From positions 103,501 to 167,500 of the forward strand of contig JAEMWC010000957.1 in assembly GCA_016490735.1 (NCBI GenBank): 64,000 nucleotides of DNA. Direction: 5' to 3'. The position numbers were made by a program, and so were the translations under genes. Position 1 is the stretch's first letter; the number at the start of each line of letters is the position of its first letter. This document shows positions 33,701 through 44,779 of this stretch, piece by piece. The notes beneath the pieces are model-generated. The model made no database searches, was not told the DNA's origin, and worked only from the letters and a program-made list of their open reading frames with translations. The DNA comes from Pachyseris speciosa (lineage: Eukaryota > Cnidaria > Anthozoa > Scleractinia > Pachyseridae).

Positions 33701-34760
33701 TCGAGTCATGAGCTCGTGTTCCCTTTAAATAACAACGAAGAACAGTGATAAATACATGTTGTCGCTCGCATGTCTTCCTTAAGACACGAGACCGAAAACA
33801 TGCACCGGCAACCCCAGCTTCCTCCAATACAAAATAGACAATTTACGGTTTAAGAGAAGTTCTGTCCGACAATCACATAAACTGTGATCTCCATACTGCA
33901 ATTTGCGTGTTTTTAAAAAGCCTGAGGTTAGTGAAAGGCCACGAATAATACGGGTATCACCATACACTGCGGCTGCTGACGGGTGCACTTTGCTAAAAAT
34001 AGTTTAGCATAATCACACACCGACGCAATTGTGAATTCAAGGATCCGAAATAACTTTCATGACTAAAAGTAAGCTTAATTAGTCATTAACATTCAAAACA
34101 TAGTTCATATGAACATCAGTAATTGGATAGCAGAAAATGGCCTGACGGGATAGAAATCAAGCCAGAAGAGATATTCACGCCGAGTTCTACTTATTAAACC
34201 GAAGCCTCGCCGTTTATTGTAAGTCTATTCATCAGCGATAGGACTTAGAGACGATGCTTGAAAATAACTAGCTTCACAATACCTTTAAATACAAGCAGCA
34301 CATGTCATAAGTCATTTGAGTTTGTATGGACGGTGTGTGTCAACGACCTTTACTTTTATTTCAACGCATTCGAATGTTTATCTTTACATAGATGGTGAAT
34401 GTGGGTAAGGAGTTTCGTTTTCTAATGGGGAAGCTTTATTTTTGATGATACGCAGTAGGCGAACAGTTGCCCACGTTACTGTAGTTGATGTAATTTAGTT
34501 TTGGCGTGTTTAAAGGGTCCATTGACAAGTGAACAAAGTCGATATTTATGTCGTCACAAAATACTCGACTGTAATAAAAGTCTTTTCGTAAGACTGAATT
34601 ACAGAGCTGACTCGCTCTAACGCCGTCTAAAATAACTACACGGTTAAAAGCAAAGATACTAACATTCCTTCTGCGAAGCTAGGTGTTTGAATTCTCACAA
34701 ACAATGCAATGATGTATTTCAGAGGAAAATAAAAACTACAAACGGCATATCACAACCTTA
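30780..34760. other. Intergenic or intron, no gene seen
   Basis: About 4 kb of AT-rich sequence without a convincing coding region. Short frames such as those at 33123-33392 and 33779-33988 lack motifs, splice sites and neighbours. Confidence 0.4.
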
Positions 34761-34761
34761 C

Positions 34762-34913
34762 CTTATGGTGTAAAATCTTCCTTGGGACTTCGCTTTATTT
34801 TCCTGTCTTCCTCGTCAAATCTACATTCATACGCTGTAGATGGTTTCTCTGTTTGAGAAGCTTCTAGTGTAAGCGAGCGACAATCATTTCTCCAGCGGCT
34901 CCACCATGCTCGC
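34762..34913 (-). other. Candidate non-coding or alternative exon
   Basis: A 152-bp segment is bounded by an acceptor TTGTTACAG ending at 34914 and a consensus donor AAG|GTAAGG at 34761. One frame is open to a TAA that lies just before the donor and reads as a hydrophilic peptide (FDEEDRKIKRSPKEDF); the other two frames hold stops. It fits a 5' UTR exon of the gene starting at 29734. It may instead be an exon that introduces an early stop. Confidence 0.4.
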
Positions 34914-34999
34914 CTGTAACAATGAAAATAAAGAATTGCAGGACGCCTCAGTGCCTCCCTGTACAACACAATAATGCTTTGTGTCTTGGCTGAAAAGCA

Positions 35000-35980
35000 C
35001 TCTTTTCTTTCACAAGCCGCACTTTACCACAAATATCATTTCTGAAAGCGTAGATTTTCAATCAAGTAATTCCTGTTGTACTTGAGCAGCGAGAGTGGAA
35101 CAACGCGGCAATGTCGAAGATGCACAACTCAGAAGATCTCTGCACGTCTGCTTCTAACCTGCTGTATTTCTTCTATAAAAGTAGAAAAGTCTAAGACAAT
35201 ATTATTCTCCAGTTAGCGGACAGTAATTTTTTTTCCGAAGCTTTAGAAATTTGACCTCCTTTTTGAATTCGTGCGATTCAACCGTGATTAGCATTTAGTT
35301 CAGCGGCCTTCGCTCGACTGTCAATCACCAAAACAATAGAAATGTTATGCTTGAATGCACACGACTTACAGGCGCGCCATATATTGGTTACAGTTTATAG
35401 ACAGCTGTCATTATTCAACCAATGAGAGCGTGTTCTGCATTTCAAATGTCACGAATAGTCTGCCGACGCAACTTTAATCGGTTTCAATATTAAGAGAAAA
35501 CTACTGACAAAATAAAAATGATAATAAAATAAGAAAAAAGGGAGAGGATCCCAACGACAGACAGCACATACATTCGTGGTTGCAAGACCCGTCAGTGAAT
35601 GAAACACTACAGCACAACAAAGCCGTGGTGGGTTTTACATATATAATCACTGGGTTTTACTTTAAAATTTATCACGTTTAGAGAGATGGAACAGTATCTG
35701 TGCATTTTGCTGAGTAGAATGAAATCGTGTAAATTAATGTTTTTATAACAAGAAACTAGCGACTCCAGAAGAATAGCTTTTGTAAGACGAAACAGAAAAC
35801 TATAGTTGCTCAGTTCTTTATTATTAGGGTCCTCTTAGCTTTGCGGCCTGCGCGATAATCCAGAGAAAACTGCGGGTAGGTTGAGGACACGTTGAACGGA
35901 AAGTCAGTCATGGAAGATGCGTGACAATTGACTTTGGAAGTGGTTCGATTGATATAAAAATAAATATATAAAAAGTGTCA
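35000..35980. other. Non-coding stretch
   Basis: No gene or clear repeat is seen. Confidence 0.4.
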
Positions 35981-35989
35981 GAAATGTTT

Positions 35990-36045
35990 CTTAAAAACAC
36001 AGACGTTTCGGGCAACCGTTCTTCAGTGCGTATAAAAACTGTTAG
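35990..36045 (-). ncRNA. Hammerhead-like motif in Penelope-type tail
   Basis: The minus strand shows ACGCA, CTGAAGA, a weak stem II (CGG/CC), GAAACGTC, then TGTGT. Stem I (ACGCA with TGTGT, one G-U pair) and the self-complementary ACGT stem III fit a type I hammerhead. One extra base follows the first box, and stem II is poor, as in the other Penelope-tail copies here. Confidence 0.4.
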
Positions 36046-36529
36046 AAAACGCAGTCTCCTAAGAGATATCAAATTAAAGTGCGTGGTATGAAGTGACTAC
36101 TGTAATAGCGCTTGCACGTATAAATTATAAGATTGGTAGTTAAAATTGATATGGAGATGAACAGTTCCCATCATCTTCATTTCCCGCTGTCTTCGATGTA
36201 TGTTAGTCACCCCGCATAAAAGCACACCACTCACCTGGACATCAATCGGAGACACTGTGGCCTGTGGAGTTGAAATGTTGAGCCACAGCCAGCTATTAAA
36301 CTCGTGCACATGTATTGTGCCACAGTGGAGCCCCGCTCAGTTTTGTTTGGTCCCGACAAAAAGCTCGTATTACACTAGACCGCTTCTTTGACCCGAGTGA
36401 CACGCTCTAGAACAAAGTTAACCTCGCCGACATACTTCATACGCACCCGCTATGTTTATTGTGATGGGCTCCCCGTTCCTTTGATGATTGTCCGAGTTCA
36501 ACTGTAATTTATCACAACGATGTTGACTA

Positions 36530-36770
36530 CAGTAAAAAACCGCGTATAAGAACCTGGATTTTTTGATTTAGCCCAAACAGGTTCTTATATAAATGGTACT
36601 TAAAGCAAATTTAGGCTACCAAGGTTCTTAAATTAGGTTCTTATATTTTCATATGAATTTCATTTAAATATATTATAAATATCATCTCATAATACAATAT
36701 AAATCATTTATACCATAATGCCTAAAGGCAGTGCAGTGCTGGTACGTCCTTACAAAACATATGCTCAAAC
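36530..36770. mobile_element. Second copy of the 16398 MITE, truncated
   Basis: Begins CAGTAAAAAACCGCGTATAAGAACC and follows the first copy through TTTAGGCTACCAAGGTTCTTA and ATATCATCTCATAATACA to about 36770, where similarity ends. The right terminus is missing. Confidence 0.75.
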
Positions 36771-37281
36771 AAACTAACAGAAAGTTCGTGATACTAGTTC
36801 CGCTCAACTCTTGAATTAATACTGGTAGTTGTATGCGGTAAAATGACATATGGATCAAGTGGAATTTCCGGTATGAGGAAAGCTCACAATTCAATGACGT
36901 AAATGGGGTAAACGTGCTAGCTTTGGTGAATTACGTAAAGAAGTCGACGTTAAACTCAAACGAACGAAATAATAGTAAAAATTATAAATGAGCCCAATAT
37001 AAGGCCATTTGACATTAATATTGTTAAAGGAGAGGCAGATCTAGATTGGAAAGCGAAGAGTGGTCGTTTTGCAGGGCAACCACTCAAGCTGTAAGTTTAC
37101 TGAGCAGCCGTGTGTGTTTTCGAGTGACCTTAGATAAGACGATCGGAATTACTGTAACTAGGGCGGCTACTGGAAGTAAATTGAGCGCGCGAGTGAGGGC
37201 TAACCGAAGGTTAAATTTCTTAAAGTGCACATGAATCGAAATTTCAAAGCCAGTTCTTATTTCTCCAATATGAAAATTGGT

Positions 37282-37391
37282 AACACACAAACTGCGGTGA
37301 TAAACATGACAATAGAACGCATTGTTGGAAAACAAAAATAAAACCATATCGTTTAACTTGACGTTCGTATGTTTCGACATACATCTTCATA
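37282..37391 (-). repeat. Penelope terminal repeat, inverted copy
   Basis: The reverse complement of 37688-37797 with few differences (TTGTTTTCCAACAATGCG, CATGTTTATCACCGCAGTTT). It carries a degenerate hammerhead box set on the minus strand, with stem II GTATG/CATAC intact but the last box reduced to GAAC. Confidence 0.7.
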
Positions 37392-37411
37392 AGTTGACGT
37401 GACGTGACGTG

Positions 37412-37580
37412 GTCTGCGAGGTCTGCGTCAACTGGTTACAACTTAAAATGGGACCACTTTGAGATATTAGCAAAAGGTCGGTCAGATACTCATTGCAAGA
37501 TAAAGGAGACTCTACTAATTAGAGAATTGAAACCTACCTTAAATGAAAATGTAAGCAGCGAAAAGCTGTATCTCTATTAG
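37412..37580 (+). pseudogene. Penelope-like GIY-YIG endonuclease, last 45 residues
   Basis: The frame ends WDHFEILAKGRSDTHCKIKE, then a Leu-rich block and SSEKLYLY with TAG at 37578-37580. It matches the end of the copy at 20321-20647. It lies between the inverted terminal repeats at 37282 and 37688, the layout of a 5'-truncated Penelope insertion with an inverted partial tail at its head. Upstream sequence is lost after a duplicated ACGTGACGTG stretch. Confidence 0.75.
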
Positions 37581-37687
37581 TTTGCATCTTTTATATGCAA
37601 ATTATTTTTAGCTTCTCTCAAGGTTATTATTAATTAGTTACTTATCTTAAATTTAAAATTTAGTTGTTACTTTTATTCCTAACGGTC

Positions 37688-37797
37688 ACTTCTGAAGATG
37701 TATGTCGAAAAACGAAACGTCAAGTTAAACGATATAGTTTTATTTTTGTTTTCCAACAATGCGTTCTATTGTCATGTTTATCACCGCAGTTTGTGTT
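37688..37797 (+). repeat. Penelope terminal repeat with hammerhead-like motif
   Basis: The direct tail of the Penelope copy. It has ACTT, CTGAAGA, a shortened stem II, GAAACGTC and AAGT, so the outer stem and both core boxes remain while stem II is damaged. Confidence 0.6.
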
Positions 37798-38159
37798 TTA
37801 TTTCTTGTTAAGCTACGATGGCCAAAGACAAAGAGTATTTATGAAAATTGGTGTTTTAAGAAACATTTTGAGGGGGAAATAATTTACTAAAAGTAGCAGG
37901 AACTTATTTTAAAATGCGGTGAAAGTTGGTCCTTTCTCGCTAAAATTCTAGACCATGACCTGGGGTCTTGTGAATAGTCATGACGTCATTCGTATGTACT
38001 CATGATCAGTCGAGTGAGTCACTCTGTTTTTGTGAATTCCATGGAATAAATGTCGGAGAACTACCAAGATTCACTGCCAGGGCCGCCAGCTGCGCAAAAA
38101 GTTCCACGTTTAAGCTTTTTCGCCTTCTCAGATATGTTTCACGCTTGAACATTACACAT

Positions 38160-39970
38160 GAATGACGTCACAGAGAACCTTTTCGCCTGGCGTAAAATGT
38201 CTCAAATTTCAGGCCACGACGGGAATTTTTGAACCCCCAGAAATGGTGAATCCTTGTCACAAAAAGGAGGGAAACAACTGAAAATGATATATAGGGATAA
38301 TAAGCTAGCTAAAAAGGTAAAATAGCGTTACTCAAAGCATGGTTAATGAACCGGGTAGTTAACCTTTTGTTCAAGGCCGTAACTAGCGGAGAGGCAAGGG
38401 GGGCAGTTTCCCCCAACAACCCCCCCCCCTCCAAACATAATTTTCTAAGGTTGTCTCTTGCTGGAGTGCTCGGCAGATAGCTTAAACGTTACTGTTGATA
38501 TCACCTTGAAACTTTTCACAACCGATTCGCTCAGCAGACAAAAGAGAAGCAATATTCAAACACAACAGACTGTCTACATTTCGCCAGAGTTTGCCATGTG
38601 AGCGAAACCTGGAAAGAGTGAGGATTTAATGCCAGGCGATAATAATCTCCAAACTCACGGAACTGCCTAGTACAAAAATGACAGGTTCTTTAGCCAACAT
38701 CTTCATGGCAAAAATTGAACCAAAATCTTTTCGCCAAAACAATATCAAGCCAAAAGAATGGAGACGTTTCATCGATGACGTTTCTCCCTTTGGGATCATG
38801 AAAAACAAGACATTTGTTTGCCAGAGAACGAAATAACTTTCCCAAAAGGAAAGGAGAGAGATTTTACAATGAATCTATCCTGGACATCAAGACCCACTAT
38901 AACCAGACTTCAATACACATACGTCACGTCGTTTCACCCACCAGGTGTCATGGTTTTATTTAAGGTGAAGCAATGAAACTTCTTAGAATAGGCTCTTCAT
39001 AAACAATATTTGACTGGCGCCTCTCTAACTTCATCGCGCCTACGAGCATGTGGCTATCCGAACAATTCGTATAGAGAGATCAATAACAGGAGTGAACTTC
39101 GCCAGTAGAAAGTCGGCACTCCAGCTAGGCAAAAGAATTCACAAGAAAATATTGCCATATTTGTCACTACCTCGGCCATCCATCAGTGCGTGCCTTAAAC
39201 AATCATTAGGAGAAAAACTGGGGTTTAATACAAAAGCAGCCGTTTCCGAAAACTATCTACACAAATCCTCCGATTATATCATATAAGTGTAGCAAATCTT
39301 TCAAATATCTGCTCGTCAGAGCGAAAATTTGAATATAGGCTAAAATATCGTCGCAACCGCAAACCCTCTAAGATACTCAATTTTCTTCCCTCGTTCTTCG
39401 CTCGTTGTTTTGCTCACCCCAAATATTTGAGAGCCATAGAACAGGCTACCGCAAACCACGAGGGTAGTCTGTACACGTAGGCCTGTCATGACTATTCTTA
39501 AAATTGAGCGATATATCGATAGCTTACAAAACCTTAAGCCATAAAAATACCTATCAGTTTAAACTTACACTAATTAACACTTACGTTTGACGAGACATCT
39601 ATAAAACCAGATGAAAGTAGCATTTCCGAATCTCTAGATTTCAAATGTTCTGAGAACATTTCGGCCCAGAGCCCCAGACAAATATTTCTAGCTACAGCCT
39701 TGTTGTTAGACGCGGCTTATCCAAAGAAGAACCCATAATACTATTTTGGTACACTGTTGCCATGGTAAACAAGTTGCGAGCGCTGGAAAGTGGCTTCCCC
39801 TGCTATCTCACTCAAAGCTCGAAAAAACAAAGTTTTAGCGACGCTTCAGAAATTGCCACTTTGACGGTTAAAGTCGAGGAAAGCCTTTCGGTAATACAAA
39901 GTAAGCTGATCCGCCAGCAGCGCTACGAACCAGAAATGACAACGACAGCGAGAATTGGTAAAACTTGCAT
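38160..39970. other. Non-coding stretch
   Basis: No gene is supported. A GGGGGG-CCCCCC rich patch at 38395-38430 resembles a decayed transposon end. Short frames at 39050-39286 and 39762-39998 have no recognisable features. Confidence 0.35.
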
Positions 39971-39977
39971 TCGTGTT

Positions 39978-40890
39978 CGAACTTTCTTTCCCTTCTAGCA
40001 GAGGTCTCTGGCGGCGAGAACTGAAGGAGAAAGACCTCTGCCGGTGCCCGACGAGTTCTTTCATGTAGCCGCCGACCACATTCTTGGACAAAACTAACCG
40101 GTTTTCGAAACCCCTTTTCTGTTAAACAGGAATGCGCTTGCTCTGTTTCTATTCTCTGCTGAAAACTTCTGAGCACACTGTACTACAATCGGAATGGGGT
40201 CTTTGACTGAAAGCAAAATGCACTTCGATCGAGCATTTAAATCGGCCATTTCTTCCCTCAATAGTCACAATATGAAGGATATAACACCAGTGCAGAAGAA
40301 AGCTATTATTGCGTTCTTGAGCAAACGCGATACATTCGTGTGTCTTCCGACAGGCTACGGAAAATCTTTGATTTTCTAACTGGCAATCCGCGTAGCCGCA
40401 GAGTTGTCAAGTTTGCAACTCTACTCTCCCGAGCCACTAGTTTTGGTCGTGTCTCCGTTGAATTCCCTCGTTAAGGACCAGATATTATTGTGTGAAAGAC
40501 TGGCGGAATCAAAGCTATCAACATCGAAGGTGACTTGCCATCTCTTGAAGGCATAGAAATCGCATGCCCGGAGCATAAACCTACTTCCCGAACTCGGAGA
40601 ACGTCTTCCAGTGACGGCTGGTTTTACTAGTGTTTGAGGGGAATAAATTTCATCCCAGACATCAGACACTTTTGTTGTAGATTGTTGTGAACACAGCGTA
40701 CGGCTGCTGCAAATTTCACGTGCAAACCGCTTTGCTGAGTAGGGTCGCACGTGACCAATACGTCATTCGTAATCAAGGGAACGCTCGCGCTTGCGCGACA
40801 GGAAACTCGTCGGGTACCGGCAGAGGTCTCTCGCCTTTCTCACCGCCAGAGACCTCTGCTGCAGGGAAGAACTTTCTCTCCCGTTTTCTT
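39978..40890. repeat. Inverted repeat pair flanking the helicase relic
   Basis: Arm 39978-40065 (CTAGCAGAGGTCTCTGGCGG to CGGTGCCCGACGAGTT) returns inverted at 40797-40890. Each arm also holds internal GCAGAGGTCTC against GAGACCTCTGC hairpins. The arms enclose about 730 bp with the helicase fragment. Confidence 0.65.
40194..40555 (+). pseudogene. RecQ-like DNA helicase, N-terminal fragment
   Basis: The start MGSLTESKMHFDRAFKSAI leads to KRDTFVCLPTGYGKSLIF, the Walker A motif of RecQ helicases. A TAA at about 40377 replaces the glutamine expected next. The same frame then continues LVLVVSPLNSLVKDQ (motif Ia) to a TAG near 40547. Later helicase motifs are absent. It is probably a retained piece of a transposon-carried helicase. 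Confidence 0.75.
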
Positions 40891-40929
40891 ATTCCGTTGG
40901 CGTTTTGCCTTAGCAAAAATCTACTCACC

Positions 40930-41215
40930 TTCATCAGTTACAGAAATCTTGCACATTGATGAAGTGTAAACCTTTCTTGTTGTCATAATTATTTTCGTGC
41001 TGCGAAGGCGTTTGCAAATTGACGTGGATTCTGTCAACACATCCAATCAGACAAAGAAAAATCCGTTTTTAACTGCAGCGCATCCGTTGTTCGTCGAAGG
41101 CCACTTGATAAATCGGGGCTGCTTTCGGCATCGATAATTACTGTGGAAACGGTAGACTTATCTACACCGAAGGTGTCGCCTATAACTTATTGAACGAAAC
41201 TTCCACTGGCTTAAA
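40930..41215 (-). pseudogene. Harbinger (HARBI1-like) transposase relic
   Basis: The minus strand reads an HTH-like VIGDTFGVDKSTVSTV near 41180, then IGCVDRIHVNLQTPS with the first catalytic Asp near 41035, and KKGLHFINVQ near 40960, the usual order around the first catalytic motif of Harbinger transposases. Stops interrupt it, and the later DDE residues are missing. Confidence 0.65.
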
Positions 41216-41225
41216 ACATGAGGGC

Positions 41226-44021
41226 TATGGCGTTCCATCCCCGCCAAAATTCACCTTTGTATTTTTCATTGTACTCAGTTTCTACATTTTATCCTACATA
41301 GAACATTTCAACTTCCATTCTCAACATTCAACATTGTAGTTGTTAGCTTCGACATCCAACATTGGCTTTTCGACATGCAACTTACGCGAAGAAGACGTAG
41401 TGAAAGCTTTCAACATCGAAGTTCTCGTGTTCGACATTCAACTTTTCGTATTCGACATCCTAGTTTTTTAATTCAACTTTCGTCCGCTGGTTAGCGGTCG
41501 GTCAAAACTGTGGGCTCATCGACCCGACTCACTACCCCTTGAGTCAACCGCTCAGTGACTTTCCACTGGAGTAGGTCCAGGAGGCACTCTCCACTCCTAG
41601 ACAGTGTTGTTTCAAGACGGTTTCTTGGAAAAACCGGAAATTAATGAATCACGGGATCAAGGATCACTGGATCAAGGATAAAGGATGAAGGATCAGAGCT
41701 AGAAAATGTGGAATTTCAGAAAATTCTGGCCTAGAAAATTGTATTACACCGTACAGGCGAACAAATTATGTCATAGATTTTAACTCAGACATTCCTGGGC
41801 CGTAGCCATACGAAAATTGTCACCGAGGCATAGTATACCGAACAACACCTCTTTAATATTAATTTAACATTACTTTTAATATTATATCCTGTTACAGGAA
41901 CATCAAAAAAGCTTACGACTCTGTGAAACTACTGACACAGTCTGCTTAGATTGTTCTTCATAAGACACACACACACACGGAAGGAAAATGTAATGTAAAA
42001 TAAAATGTTTACTGAGGCAAGTGCCTCGGTTCGCCTCATACTAGCTACAGCTCAGTATACAAACAGTTACGACTCGCGTCGTTGTCTGTTTGAGTTTTGT
42101 ATGGCAGAGTTGAGTCGGTAACTTGTAAAGGAGATTTTTTAAAAAGCTACTTTTTCGCGAACAGATGGAATATCAAGTCAGCTCGATGCCTCAGATTTTA
42201 CCGGAATTGTTGCGGCTTTCAGAAAAAAGTGATTTACAAGTTTACTTTAAGGCGAATGCGGTCAGCGAAATCATCGCAACTACTTTAGCGAGTCATGCTT
42301 AACCTCTGGTGCGGTTCCGATGTGGAAGCTGTCGAGAAACAGAATTCAGTGAAAAAAGTGGGTCAAACGTCAGAATCATTTATTTTATTGGAAGTGATCT
42401 AAAGTGTGGGAACAAACTTTCTGCCTGCTGTTCTTATCGGTGGCAAAAAAAAAAAAAACAGCTCTTCCTAGCAAGTTCCCAGGTATTTTCTTTAAAAAAA
42501 ACTCGTAAGAGTAAGAACTGCTTCTACAATCTGTCTTCTTTAGATTTTTGACTTATTGCTTCCGTGTATACTCCACGGTACTGACCACAACAACTCAGTT
42601 GGGCGATGCAATTTATCACTTTCGGTATCAATTGGAAATGAAATCAATTGGTAAATGCCTCTCTTATGAAATCCCGTCGGAAGTACCGAAGTACCGCAAA
42701 ACCTTCAGATGCGGCATTCCATCTGCTCTTCCTTCAAGGATTAGAGTTTACAAATTTGAAGAGATGAAGTTAAAAAATTTGATGTTCACATCGGCAGCCG
42801 CCAAAATGGCTTCGTGTTTTTATGGCACCGGAAGTCAGATATGCAATCACATACCGGCATGTTATACAAATATAAATAAAGAGTCAAGCATTCAGGATAA
42901 TTTAGAAATTCCACGTGAATCTAACCCCTTGTTACATCTTCGCCAATACAGAGAGCAGCACATCTTAGTCACATAAGATGCATTAAATTTCTTTTCCCTC
43001 TAATTTCGAAGCATATGCATAAGTTAATTACCGATAGGAAAGTCGCTTTGTAGCTGTATGTCTCGCAGTCGTAGCTGTCCAAGTAGTTCGGAGCGAATGT
43101 AGTCCACTATTTTGAATTCACTCCGAGTTTCGGTATGCGAAAACTTCACTCCACAAAGTGTTATGGCTTTTTATTCATTATATTTATAATATCTATATTT
43201 ATAATGTTTATTCACATTTGAAGCCGGAAACGCTTTTATGCCAAATTTTCTCTTCCTAAACACAACGCACTTGAGCATACGTGAGACCTAGGTTGAGTCA
43301 CGCAGGGGTACAATCAATCATATGCATGTCTATTAATTTATGTAATTATTTATTTTGAACTGCTCCTTGATGCGGTGATTCATTAATCCGTTCATCCTGT
43401 ATACTATACCTGTATACTATGCCTCGGTGACAATTTTCGTATGGCTACGGCCCAGGAATGTCTGAGTTAAAATCTATGACATAATTTGTTCGCCTGTACG
43501 GTGTAATGCAATTTTCTAGGCCAGAATTTTCTGAAATTCCACATTTTCTAGCTCTGATCCTTCATCCTTTATCCTTGATCCAGTGATCCTTGATCCCGTG
43601 ATTCATTAATTTCCGGTTTTTCCAAGAAACCGTCTTGAAACAACACTGTCTAGGAGTGGAGAGTGCCTCCTGGACCTACTCCAGTGGAAAGTCACTGAGC
43701 GGTTGACTCAAGGGGTAGTGAGTCGGGTCGATGAGCCCACAGTTTTGACCGACCGCTAACCAGCGGACGAAAGTTGAATTAAACTGACTAGGATGTCGAA
43801 TACGAAAAGTTGAATGTCGAACACGAGAACTTGGATATTGAAAGCTTTCACTACGTCTTCTTCGCGTAAGTTGCATGTCGAAAAGCCAAAGTTGGATGTC
43901 GAAGCTAACAACTACAATGTTGAATGTTGAGAATGGAAGTTGAAATGTTCTATGTAGGATAAAATGTAGAAAGTACAATGAAAAATACAAAGTTGAATTT
44001 TGGCGGGGATGGAACGCCATA
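41226..44021. mobile_element. 2.8-kb element with about 610-bp terminal inverted repeats
   Basis: The ends read TATGGCGTTCCATCCCCGCC and its complement. The left arm runs 41226 to about 41838 and the right arm about 43410 to 44021, with high identity over the whole length. The element is flanked by GAGGGC at 41220-41225 and 44022-44027, a 6-bp target duplication. The arms contain many repeats of a TTCGACATTCAAC-like word and GGATCAAGGAT-like words. The 1.5-kb core has no transposase that I recognise, so it is presumably non-autonomous. Confidence 0.85.
42097..42976 (+). other. Core of the long-TIR element: small frames of unknown value
   Basis: A 46-codon frame from 42164 follows an acceptor-like CGCGAACAG, and a 142-codon frame runs 42548-42976. 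Both have ordinary composition and no recognised domain. A splice of the ATGGCAGAG start at 42101 (donor CG|GTAACT) to the acceptor is possible but unproven. They could be captured host sequence or noise. Confidence 0.25.
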
Positions 44022-44059
44022 GAGGGCAATCAATGAGTTGCCAGTAATCGGAGTCCTAT

Positions 44060-44480
44060 GTTACGCGCAACGGATTATGGGATCGCCTGGGTGCAAACAT
44101 TGCAAGTCGCTAGAAAGAAATAACGACATTAAGTTGTTTCTTCGTCAAATACAATACCGGATCCTCTTCGGCTGGAAATTTTTATCGTAAACACTCTCGA
44201 CTAAACCAACATAAAACTCGTTTGCTAGCGTCGGAGCAAAAATTTGGAACAGCATCCCGAGAATTTCAGAAAGCGTCCAAAACATGCTTTTAAATTACTC
44301 TCTTCAATCTGCGGCTTGAAAAGCAGGATAGTTATGCTGATATGACCCTTATTAATGAAATAAAAGAGGTGTCATGTTGAATTATTTCTTTCTCCTAGTT
44401 ATGTCTCCGTTCTCTCCATGTCTGTAACACTTCTTTATATTTGTATGTCATATTTATATTCATATTTGTATATTAGTTCT
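44060..44480 (+). pseudogene. LINE RT C-terminal relic
   Basis: The frame near 44225 reads FASVGAKIWNSIPR, the conserved end region of CR1/L2-like ORF2 proteins. A degenerate tail follows, with a GTATGTCATATTTAT-like AT-rich 3' region. Frameshifts and stops are present. Confidence 0.5.
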
Positions 44481-44484
44481 AATT

Positions 44485-44601
44485 AACAATTATTCTACGA
44501 GGGCGCGGTGGATGTGAAGTGATAAATAACCAACGAGGCGCTTAGCGCCGAGTTGGTTATAATCATTTCATATCCAGCAAGCCCGAGTAGAATAATTGTT
44601 T
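44485..44601. mobile_element. 117-bp hairpin MITE
   Basis: AACAATTATTCTACGAGGGC at the left is matched by GCCCGAGTAGAATAATTGTT at the right. An inner ACCAACGAGGCGCTTAGCGCC palindrome makes nearly the whole unit fold back on itself. Confidence 0.75.
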
Positions 44602-44779
44602 TATTAAAAACTCTACGACGCATAATTGAGAATCTGAACAAAAAAAAGTGGAAGAAAGGAATTCGGAGAAAGAGAAAACCGAAAAAAGAAACATTTTTCC
44701 ATCACATGACTAAACAAAAAGGGCGCGAAAACCTCTCGGCGTCTTGCTACGTTTCCGAGCAAAGTTGAAAGGGTACTTT

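Noticed and set aside
33779..33988. 69-codon minus-strand frame
   Set aside because: Composition is plausible but no motif, splice site or second copy supports it.
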